A stretch of 64,000 bases of DNA, from assembly GCF_030316135.1 (NCBI RefSeq), contig NZ_CP128185.1:248001-312000 (forward strand), given 5' to 3'. Position 1 is the first letter of the stretch, and every line of letters begins with the position of its first letter. Under the pieces are notes generated by a model, which saw only the letters and a list, made by a program, of their open reading frames with translations, had not been told where the DNA came from and made no database searches. The position numbers and the translations under genes are program-made. Source of the DNA: Aliiglaciecola sp. LCG003. GTDB lineage: Bacteria; Pseudomonadota; Gammaproteobacteria; Enterobacterales; Alteromonadaceae. Positions 49,541-56,860 of the stretch are shown here, one piece after another.

Positions 49541-50954
49541 AACTTGTTTTATTTATTAAATCTAGCCAATGTTGTTTATATTCTGCCAATCCAGTAAATG
49601 AACTTCCTAAACAAACGCCATGCTCCACTTTAACTTTTCCTTGTTGCCATTGACTTAATAGCGCAGCGCCCTGCACTGTGCCACTGTCGTCTGTGGATAA
49701 AAACACCGTTTGGGTCTGACGGAGTTGGGCGATAAGTTGGCACATCAATGAGTTTTGCAAAAATGCGCCCTCGATGTATATGGCACCTGAAGAGGACAAT
49801 TGATTGAGTTGGTAGTCAATCATTAAAACACAATATAAAGTGGCAATCGTTTGGGCATATTGACTCTTATTAGGCGCTTTTATAATGGGACTCATACCTC
49901 CAAAAGGACCATTTCCGCCACTAAAATCAGGGGTCACCATAAACTTTTGGTCTAATACAAATTGTAATACCGAGGCGGAACATACTTGCTCATGGCCCCC
50001 CCCCAGTTGAGTACAAATGGTTTCATATTCCCGGCCCCCCATAAATCGTGCGCAAGGAACAGGATTACCCAAGACATCCACGTTGGCTAACATATCCTTA
50101 TGCTCATCTAATCTAGCCAAAGAACCTGAAGACATTAGAATAGTCCAGGTGCCACTCGATATAACGGTAAATTCACTATTATCAAGGCGACTAGCATGTT
50201 GCTGTTGATTACGTAAATAGCGCAAATAACTGGCATTGCTATCATGTACACCTACAAATACCTTACAGTCATATTTGAGCCCAGTTTGCTTAAGCACTTT
50301 AGTTTGCACATTCGCTATTTCAGTCCATGCAGGAACTGGCTTACCTAACAATGTCCGCCAAGATAACCTATCCACCAAGGATGAATAATTGCCTGTTTGT
50401 GGTGCCCACAGATCCGTATGACACCCCAGTGACGTCACCTCTGTTGTGCAAAGGCCGGTGAATCGCCAAGCCCAATACTGGGGGTACATCAGGATATGAG
50501 TTACTTGTGAAAATTCAGCAGGAAATGAACGATTTAACCAATAAAGCTGTCGTCCCAGGTTTAAACCGGCGGGCAACGCAGGTGAAGCAGTCTCCGTAAA
50601 TGCAGGCCTTAGTTGGGTATATTCTTCGTCAAAATCTTGTATCTCGTTGTACTCATAATCTAAAATAGGTAACACTAAACCATTTTCATTTTTTGTGGCA
50701 GGATTGATCAGGGCAGCCGTTGCGCCGTGAGTCGTCACAATTATGGCTGAAATATCTTGAGTGATTGACCAGGACTGTAAGGTCGTAATCAACCACGTCC
50801 ATATGGCGTCTACATCTGCCTGTGGATACAATTCAGTTTGCTTTACCTGATTTTTGTTTTTTGCCTCAACAAGGGTATTAAAGCAAGCATCCACTACCTG
50901 TAGCTTTATATGGGTTTTCCCGATATCAAAAACTAACGTGTATTGATTCTTCAC
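49539..50954 (-). CDS. FGGY-family carbohydrate kinase, probable rhamnulokinase
   Basis: Probably phosphorylates L-rhamnulose to L-rhamnulose-1-phosphate. The 471-aa protein has the FGGY ATPase fold: phosphate-1 motif FDIGKTHIKL, THGATAAL, GVHDSNASYL, the adenosine-type motif IEGAFLQNSLM and a Gly-rich GTVQGAALLSQ near the end. It is the only kinase of the locus, so it fills the RhaB/RhaK step, but it diverges from E. coli RhaB. A GTG start at 50954 with GGA six bases upstream is chosen. Extending to a TTG at 50981 would translate the operator-like repeats. A run of nine G lies in the QLGGGHE segment. Confidence 0.85.
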   Translation of the reverse strand: MKNQYTLVFDIGKTHIKLQVVDACFNTLVEAKNKNQVKQTELYPQADVDAIWTWLITTLQSWSITQDISAIIVTTHGATAALINPATKNENGLVLPILDYEYNEIQDFDEEYTQLRPAFTETASPALPAGLNLGRQLYWLNRSFPAEFSQVTHILMYPQYWAWRFTGLCTTEVTSLGCHTDLWAPQTGNYSSLVDRLSWRTLLGKPVPAWTEIANVQTKVLKQTGLKYDCKVFVGVHDSNASYLRYLRNQQQHASRLDNSEFTVISSGTWTILMSSGSLARLDEHKDMLANVDVLGNPVPCARFMGGREYETICTQLGGGHEQVCSASVLQFVLDQKFMVTPDFSGGNGPFGGMSPIIKAPNKSQYAQTIATLYCVLMIDYQLNQLSSSGAIYIEGAFLQNSLMCQLIAQLRQTQTVFLSTDDSGTVQGAALLSQWQQGKVKVEHGVCLGSSFTGLAEYKQHWLDLINKTS

Positions 50955-50968
50955 AATTATTCCATTAA

Positions 50969-50985
50969 CAATCATTTTCAATCAT
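50969..50985. promoter_or_regulatory. Candidate DeoR operator before the kinase
   Basis: CAATCA at 50969 and 50979, an exact 10-base direct repeat. On the minus strand it reads ATGATTGAAAATGATTG. It lies 15-31 bases before the preferred GTG start, a good site to block transcription or initiation. Confidence 0.55.
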
Positions 50986-51098
50986 ATGGAAAGATATTTA
51001 CATTTTTTTAATATTTTGTCTACTGAAGATAAAGTGAGGGCATATGCGCCACCGCTTTTATTCAGCGTTGATGTAGATCATAAATAGGTGTTTATGAC

Positions 51099-51279
51099 TG
51101 AGCTTACGGCAGCATAGCGTGACTTCGGCAAGAAAACCTAAGTCAGCCTATTGTAGCTGGCTTGTGGATAATTCCAGGGCAGGTAATTTTCTGGGGTTAC
51201 TTTTACTTTGGTATTTTGCCTGTTGCAGCAGCGTAGAATATTCAAACACATTGATCCCGGCTTCACTGCCGTAAGCTCA
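51099..51279 (-). mobile_element. IS66-type TnpC tail between 14-bp inverted repeats
   Basis: TGAGCTTACGGCAG at 51099-51112 and its exact reverse complement at 51266-51279 bound a 181-base segment. On the minus strand it encodes the end of an IS66 transposase: INVFEY in one frame and TPENYLPWNYPQASYNR in another, ending at a TAG at 51138. A frameshift joins them. There is no target duplication at its edges. A dead remnant or small non-autonomous element. Confidence 0.6.
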
Positions 51280-51488
51280 CAATCCATCAGGCCATCAACG
51301 AGCCAATACCAGTTAAAGGTAGATTCAATGGCCACCATTTTTATTTACTCCTTGCAAGAGGCAAGTAACTCACGTGTGGCGTGTAAATTGTTGTCGATAC
51401 GCTTATCCACAACTTTGTTATCCACTTCATCTATGACAACCACGACGTGATTTTTTGAATGTAAGTCAGTGCCCGAATAAAATGACAT
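51280..51488 (-). mobile_element. IS110-family transposase, N-terminal remnant
   Basis: From the ATG at 51488 the minus strand reads MSFYSGTDLHSKNHVVVVID, the N-terminal DEDD-domain opening of IS110 transposases. A TAA at 51345-51347 interrupts it, then the same frame continues with VAIESTFNWYWLVDGLMD. The match stops abruptly at the IS66-type segment. The remaining ~250 residues of an IS110 protein are missing, so it is inactive. Confidence 0.82.
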
Positions 51489-51569
51489 AATAGCCTCCCG
51501 TTTGTGAAGGTTTGAGCACCATTCAGCATAGCTGAACACGAGCTTGGAGGCATTACGCCCATGCGCAGC

Positions 51570-51873
51570 ACTTGATGCTCAATGGAGGCTGGTTGTTCCC
51601 AGGTCGCAACCCATTCGTCCCCTCTCGACACGCCAGTTAAGTCGTGCCTGTAAAGCGGCTGCACACGATGCTGAGATTGAAAAACGGGTGTCCATGCACA
51701 CCTTACGGCACAGCTTCGCGACGCACCTGCTGGAAGCCAAAGTCGATATTCGCGTTATACAGACCTTACTGGGACAGAGTAATTTGGAAACCACGGCCTT
51801 GTATGCACAAGTTGCAACCAAATTATTGCATGAGGTCGTCAGTCCACTTGATACGCTGAAGCTCACACATTGA
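51570..51873 (+). pseudogene. Tyrosine recombinase partner of an IS91-type element, C-terminal part
   Basis: The C-terminal catalytic part of the recombinase that precedes IS91-family transposases: RPLSTRQLSRACKAAA, MHTLRHSFATHLLEAKVDIR, LLGQSNLETTALYAQVA. The HxxR and final Tyr are present. The preceding GGWLFPGRNP is in another frame, so a frameshift lies near 51605, and the N-terminal half is absent. It ends 11 bases before the transposase start. Confidence 0.82.
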
Positions 51874-51883
51874 GTGACATGAC

Positions 51884-52628
51884 ATGCCACGCAACTCACT
51901 TGAGGTGGCAGATATCTTGCGTATTTATGGCGCGCAGTACAAGGCAGCACAGCAAGGACATTTTAGTCTCAATCAACTCAAAGTCATGTCGGCCATCCAG
52001 CCCTGTAGAAGCGGACAATTGGGTGGTCATCTATTACATTGCCCACAATGTGATACGCAATTAATGGCTTATAATTCCTGTCGCAATCGACACTGCCCTA
52101 AGTGCCAATCATCCTCCGCTAAGCGCTGGCTTGAGGCGAGACAAACCCAATTATTACCTACAGAGTATTACCATGTGGTGTTTACCTTGCCCGCAGCCAT
52201 CAGTCAGTTAGCCTTTTACAATAAGTCTCAGATGTATCACTTGTCGTTCAAAGCCGCATCGCAAACCTTACTCACGATTGCCAAAGACCCTAAACGCTTA
52301 GGCGCGCAGATTGCGCATGACCATGGTATTGCATACCTGGGGCTCCGCCATGACTCATCATCCGCATGTGCATTGTATTGTGCCTAGCGGTGGGATAAGT
52401 ACAGACAAGCAACAGTGGCAGGCATGTAAAACAGGATTCTTTTTACCTGTACGGGTGCTGTCTCGTCTGTTTCGGCGCTTGTTTGTCGAAGGGTTACGTC
52501 AATTGTATGCAGATAATGCCTTGCTGTTTTATGGCGATTTAACAAAACTGATTGAGCCTAGGGACTTTAGTGAGTGGTGTACACAGCAGCAAAGTAGGGA
52601 ATGGGTCGTCAGGCACCTGTCAGTGTAA
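51884..52628 (+). pseudogene. IS91-family transposase, frameshifted and truncated
   Basis: HUH-type rolling-circle transposase remnant. The first frame has the N-terminal zinc-binding domain (CPQCDTQLMAYNSCRNRHCP, then KCQ) and runs to about 52320. There the homology moves to a second frame (MTMVLHTWGSAMTHHPHVHC, with the HUH motif HPHVH). It stops at 52626-52628 after REWVVRHL, where a full-length protein continues for more than 100 residues with the catalytic tyrosine. Confidence 0.88.
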
Positions 52629-52651
52629 CCTGTCAGATTCTACAGGTCCCA

Positions 52652-52683
52652 GAGTCTAGTTTACTTAGTCTAGGCTCGTTTTT
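52652..52683 (+). terminator. Hairpin terminator after the IS91 remnant
   Basis: GAGTCTAG and CTAGGCTC (one G-T pair) form an 8-bp stem with a 10-base loop, followed by GTTTTTATT. Confidence 0.6.
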
Positions 52684-52848
52684 ATTATCTTATCAATGGG
52701 TTATGATATTTATATCAAGTTGTATTAGCTGCATATTGTTTGTTAACCTGATTTGGTATTTTTAAAGTTTACCTTTAAGCAATTTAATCTGATTTATTTG
52801 ATGAAAGCTCAGTTTATCTGAGATTCAAGCTATTCAAGGAAGAAGACA

Positions 52849-53634
52849 TTGAAAACTGCTCGTTCGTTTATTTGTACTGTCTTATGTTTAATCCTCCTAA
52901 TTGCCTGTGATTCTAACGACCAATATCGTGAAGAAAGTAAGTTAATTAATGGTTATATAAGCAATATTCAAAGAGTCCTGCAGGCTCATAGTAACGGTAT
53001 TAATAATGCTAAAACTTTGGCGGATTACGAACTCCAGCAGGGTGTCTCATTAGATAATTTAGCCAAGGTTAAAGCTGGATTTCAGAAATATCCTACGTTC
53101 AGCGAACTTCAAGCCGTCATCACTACTGTAGATTTCGCCCTGTCGAGATTATTTGTAAGAAATCAGCAAATTTTCGCCCTTTCTGCTCCGATATGGAAAG
53201 AAGGAGATGAAAAACTCAATAAACTAAAAGATCCAGAATATTATGCCTACCACCAGCGTACTTTGTCTGAGTTGCATGCAATGATGGAAGAATTTATCAG
53301 TATTTTGAAGGAGCACAAAACAGAAGTACGCCAAAAAATGCTTTCAACAGATTTATCCGAGGAAAGGCGAAAAATGCTTTGGCCTGCGCTGAGTCGTTTA
53401 TTATCTGAGCACATCACCTCTTTCAGACCGCAAATCTACGTTATCCGCCAATCTGCAGAAAATGAGGCCAAAAGGGCAGATTTCTTATTTGAAAATAGAG
53501 AAAAATATGAATTTAGCCAACAAAGCGGATTAATCTTCAATAATGCAGTCCTGGCCTCTCGATACAATTCCATGCTTCAAACCATGCAGTACTGGCAAAA
53601 TGACGCGAATGATAAGCTGCATCGAGGCTTTTAG
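52849..53634 (+). CDS. Hypothetical lipoprotein
   Basis: A 261-aa predicted lipoprotein of unknown function. The N-terminus has basic residues, a hydrophobic segment and a lipobox (LLIAC, Cys20). The mature part is highly charged and helical, probably coiled (for example RQKMLSTDLSEERRKML). Translation starts at TTG with AAGGAAG seven to eight bases upstream. It resembles the DUF3053-like helical lipoproteins only in general character. Neither neighbour gives a function: an IS remnant lies before and a TonB-domain pseudogene after. Confidence 0.65.
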   Translation: MKTARSFICTVLCLILLIACDSNDQYREESKLINGYISNIQRVLQAHSNGINNAKTLADYELQQGVSLDNLAKVKAGFQKYPTFSELQAVITTVDFALSRLFVRNQQIFALSAPIWKEGDEKLNKLKDPEYYAYHQRTLSELHAMMEEFISILKEHKTEVRQKMLSTDLSEERRKMLWPALSRLLSEHITSFRPQIYVIRQSAENEAKRADFLFENREKYEFSQQSGLIFNNAVLASRYNSMLQTMQYWQNDANDKLHRGF

Positions 53635-53659
53635 GCCAAGAATAACAGGGTGGGTAATG

Positions 53660-54034
53660 ATTTTTATCCGCACACCATTCGATCTAGCATTTGAATCCAC
53701 TACAGCCGCTAATGAGTTTTTCTTGCAATGGGAAAATAACGGATATAGTAAACTCGCTGACTTATATCGTTCTCAGCAAAAGGATGCATCTAAACCCTAA
53801 GCCATTTTAACCCTTGCCCCCAAGGCTAGAATACCTGGCTGGGTGCACTTATCCTATGCAGTTAGTGAGAATGGTAGAACCCAAGACATTACTGTGATTG
53901 AAGTGAGTCAGGAAGGAGGCTTCACTGAAGATGCAGTAAGAACATTGTTTAAATGGCTATATCTGCCGGCACTATCTGATGCAGGTAAACCCATAAAAAG
54001 CCATGAGCTTCAGGTGAAGCTAGAAGTTGAATAG
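53660..54034 (+). pseudogene. TonB C-terminal-domain protein, in-frame stop
   Basis: One reading frame carries FDLAFESTTAANEFF, then a TAA at 53798-53800, then continues with ARIPGWVHLSYAVSENGRTQ, VSQEGGFTEDAVRTLFKW and a beta-strand ending at 54034. The second part is a typical TonB C-terminal domain (P.GWV.L.Y.V...G...D..V). No TonB transmembrane anchor or proline-rich linker is present. The left edge is approximate. It is either a pseudogene or a fragment; a short intact product from an internal start is less likely. Confidence 0.6.
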
Positions 54035-54318
54035 TATGCCCGTCTATGCAGACATCTATGAATTTTCCCTGTTGATCTACACCAGAGCATAATTTTTATT
54101 CAGGCCAGTTTTGACCTAGCCGGTTAAGCAGATCTCCATATTTGTCACCCTTTTACCTTCATTGTGCCCGCTGCAATGCAGTATTTGTATCGTAGTTCTT
54201 GATTGAGTCTATTGTTTCGTGCTGCTATTAGGCTACTCTTTTGGCGTTTTTTGTAGCGCTTGTAATCAAAGTTTGTTGTAATGTGCTGATAATAATTAAA
54301 TAAAATAAAGCTTAATCT
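54035..54318. promoter_or_regulatory. Leader region of the MSHA operon
   Basis: 284 bases with no gene before mshI. The AT-rich run at about 54270-54310 should contain the operon promoter, but no confident -35/-10 pair was identified. In Vibrio mshH would lie just upstream; no trace of it is seen. Confidence 0.45.
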
Positions 54319-55254
54319 ATGTATGCAGGTTGGCGAGAGTATCTTAAGCAACACTTCAAGAAACCGTCTAAGTATTTTTCCATTGGTATTGAATTTGGAA
54401 TAGATGCCATTCAGGTGTCCGTACTGCTGAAAGACAAGCAAGGAGTGCGCTGGGTTAAACAGCAACTGTTATCCACCAATAATTGGCAGAAAAGACTTGC
54501 CGATTATGTATCCCAGCAGTCACTTACCAATACAGCCTGCCACGTTGTGCTTGCCGCAAGCAAGTATCAAGTACTACAAGTCGATAAACCTCTGGTTAAG
54601 TCAGAAGAAGTAGCGCAAGCTCTTGTTTGGAGTGTTAAAGACCTACTGCCAATCCAAGATGATGTTGTCATTGATTACTTTGATTTACCTGCGCAAAGTG
54701 CCGGTGCAAATAAAGTTAATGTTGTAGCAATGTCGAAGTCAGAATTAAAAAATATCACTGATGGCTTAAACGATTGCGGGTTAGATATAAGAACTATCGG
54801 TGTATTAGAGTTGGTGGTGGCTGATCTTGTTGAGCAAACAGACGAAGCCGTAATGACGTTAGTACAAGAAGCGGGGCAAGAAATCTGCCTTAATATTATT
54901 AAAGCTGGGCAAGTGTATTTTTCAAGGCGTCTTCGAGGTTACGAAAACTTATCCACCTTTAGTGAAAAAGAATTAGAAATGGGTGTGGGCGACAATCTGA
55001 GTGTTGAGATACAGCGCTCGTTAGACTACTTTGAAAGTCAGCTGCGTCAGGCGCCAGTGAAGAATTTATTGATTAGTATTGAATCCAGTCATTTGGAAAA
55101 ATTAATCGAGATATTACACCAGATGACTTTTATGACAGTAGAAGTACTGCAACCTAAAATTGCAAAGATAGATGACTTGCAATATCGCAGCGGATTAATT
55201 GGCAGTCTGGGAGCTGCCTGCATGCAAAATAATGGACCGGACCATGAAAACTAG
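54319..55254 (+). CDS. mshI: MSHA biogenesis protein MshI
   Basis: PilM-like actin-fold protein at the cytoplasmic face of the MSHA pilus machine. The 311-aa protein opens with KYFSIGIEFGIDAIQVSVLL, a nucleotide-binding-like beta motif, and continues with LVWSVKDLLPIQDDVVIDYF and DNLSVEIQRSLDYFESQLRQ, typical of PilM/MshI. It is the first gene of the msh series visible here. The next gene begins within its last 11 bases. Confidence 0.9.
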   Translation: MYAGWREYLKQHFKKPSKYFSIGIEFGIDAIQVSVLLKDKQGVRWVKQQLLSTNNWQKRLADYVSQQSLTNTACHVVLAASKYQVLQVDKPLVKSEEVAQALVWSVKDLLPIQDDVVIDYFDLPAQSAGANKVNVVAMSKSELKNITDGLNDCGLDIRTIGVLELVVADLVEQTDEAVMTLVQEAGQEICLNIIKAGQVYFSRRLRGYENLSTFSEKELEMGVGDNLSVEIQRSLDYFESQLRQAPVKNLLISIESSHLEKLIEILHQMTFMTVEVLQPKIAKIDDLQYRSGLIGSLGAACMQNNGPDHEN

Positions 55255-55849
55255 AATAGATTTCTTCCGAGATGATCTCAGACCCAAGATCGTCCTGATC
55301 AATTTGAACTTTGTGATGCTCTTAGCAATGCTAAGTTTTGCCTTCATAATGGGCATGTGGTTCTGGTCAAATAGCCAAATACAACAGGCAACGCAAGAAA
55401 TTGATTACTTGCTGGCAGATGTTGAGCGAAAAAAATTCTTGGTTGATTCTTTGATTGAAGCGAAAGATTCTCGGAGTCAAGACCACACTATTGTGGCGTC
55501 AGTTGAAAAGCATCAGCAGGAATTAGATGTTAAATTAACTATCTTGGATCAGTTGAGTCATCGAGAAACTCAAAAGATTAATGGTTTTTCAAAGCTTATG
55601 CTCGATCTTGCCGCCAATCACCCAAGCAATTTGTGGTTAACCCAGATTTTATTGGACGAGCGGAAGTTGTTTTTAGAAGGGACAGCAACAGATTCTACTG
55701 CACTACCAAAGTGGATAGGCATGTTAAATCAAGCCGAGTACTTTTACGGTAAAGAGTTTGCTGGCGCTCGCATCAACCGAATTGACAACGACCAATTACG
55801 TTTTGTGTTGAGCTCTGAATTAGATGACGTCAAAAAGGGGGCTGAATGA
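55244..55849 (+). CDS. PilN-like MSHA assembly protein
   Basis: A bitopic inner-membrane protein of the PilN family. The 201-aa protein has a short cytoplasmic head (KTRIDFFRDDLRP), one membrane segment (about residues 20-42), a coiled coil (about 43-95) and a periplasmic ferredoxin-like domain (LWLTQILLDERKLFLEG). The cytoplasmic head of PilN binds PilM, here MshI. The ATG at 55244 overlaps the mshI stop; an ATG at 55232 would add four residues. It is sometimes named mshI2. Confidence 0.82.
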   Translation: MKTRIDFFRDDLRPKIVLINLNFVMLLAMLSFAFIMGMWFWSNSQIQQATQEIDYLLADVERKKFLVDSLIEAKDSRSQDHTIVASVEKHQQELDVKLTILDQLSHRETQKINGFSKLMLDLAANHPSNLWLTQILLDERKLFLEGTATDSTALPKWIGMLNQAEYFYGKEFAGARINRIDNDQLRFVLSSELDDVKKGAE

Positions 55850-56526
55850 GTCGCACCTTAGGGGAACAATATCAGCGTATCCAAAATCAGTTTTACGCTC
55901 TTTCCTTAAGAGAACGTGTGCTGACGGCCATTGCCACTGTTATTTTAATTTTGCTCGGTGGAACCGTTTTATTTGTTGAGCCTTTGCTGGTGCAATGGGA
56001 AAGTAACAAAATGGAAATTCAGCGCCAGAGCGCTGAGGTTGCCCGTTTAGAAATCCAAATTGCAGCACTTCAACAAAGCTTACAACAAGATCCCAATGCG
56101 CCAATAAAAGCCCGTCTAGCTAATCTTCAGCTTCAAATCAGCGCGGCAGATCAATCGTTAGCGAGGCAAACTGAAAATTTGGTCCCCGCCAATAAAATGC
56201 CACAATTACTAGACAGTGTTTTCGCTCAGTTCGAAACCTTGAAATTGTTAGAAATGCGCTCTATTGCGCCGACTAAGTTACTCGCCCTTGAGGATGAAAA
56301 AAAACTAACTGATGTGAATCTATATCAGCATGGGGTAACGCTCACGCTGGAAGGTAAATATTTTGAAATTCAGCAATATTTACAGCGAGTCGAAGCCTTA
56401 CCTTATCAGTTCTATTGGAAAAAATTCAATTATCAGGTTGGCGAATATCCCAGTGCTAAGGTGCAAATTGAGATTTATACTCTAAGTACCAGCCGAGCTT
56501 TTATTGGAGTATGGACGGATGCGTAA
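55846..56526 (+). CDS. mshJ: MSHA biogenesis protein MshJ (PilO-like)
   Basis: A 226-aa inner-membrane protein. It has a cytoplasmic leader with LSLRERVL, a single membrane helix (about residues 28-50), a long coiled coil with Gln-rich heptads (about 52-115) and a compact C-terminal domain (VTLTLEGKYFEIQQYLQRVE) as in PilO and GspM. It should pair with the PilN-like protein. ATGA overlap with the previous gene shows coupling. Confidence 0.85.
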   Translation: MSRTLGEQYQRIQNQFYALSLRERVLTAIATVILILLGGTVLFVEPLLVQWESNKMEIQRQSAEVARLEIQIAALQQSLQQDPNAPIKARLANLQLQISAADQSLARQTENLVPANKMPQLLDSVFAQFETLKLLEMRSIAPTKLLALEDEKKLTDVNLYQHGVTLTLEGKYFEIQQYLQRVEALPYQFYWKKFNYQVGEYPSAKVQIEIYTLSTSRAFIGVWTDA

Positions 56527-56860
56527 AGTGTTTTTTGTGCTGCTCTATCTTGGCCTTAGCCAAGCCGGTGGGCAACAGTTGAGCGACCCCACACAACCAA
56601 AAGGATTTATTGCTGGCAACAGCGCTGCGGGTAAAGAAAGCGGCAGTTCATCCATTATTGCCGTTTCTGCAGTGATTATCAAAAGTACTGGTAATCATGC
56701 GGTTCTTAATGGTGATACTGTTGCTGAAGGCCAGCGCTGGCATGGCTATATTGTGGAAAAAGTACACGATAAGGGTGTAGTACTTTCAGCCCAAGGCCGT
56801 GAAACTGAATTATTTATTAATCAATTCTCTATTAAAAAAGATGCATCGAATGACTTCTAA
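56519..56860 (+). CDS. mshK: MSHA biogenesis protein MshK
   Basis: A small exported protein, 113 aa, with a signal peptide (MRKVFFVLLYLGLSQAGG) and a DPTQPKGF motif. A beta domain (VIIKSTGNHAVLNGDTVAEG) follows, resembling PilP/GspC HR domains that contact the secretin. The start at 56519 overlaps the mshJ end by eight bases and GGA precedes it. Likely periplasmic link to MshL. Confidence 0.82.
   Translation: MRKVFFVLLYLGLSQAGGQQLSDPTQPKGFIAGNSAAGKESGSSSIIAVSAVIIKSTGNHAVLNGDTVAEGQRWHGYIVEKVHDKGVVLSAQGRETELFINQFSIKKDASNDF

Noticed and set aside
51068-51081. FNR-like site TTGATGTAGATCAT
   Set aside because: It lies in a decayed region with no promoter-proximal gene on either side; likely chance.
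51544-51873. Functional phage or integron integrase
   Set aside because: Only the C-terminal part remains, with an upstream frameshift, and it directly precedes an IS91-type transposase, so it is the partner gene of that element.
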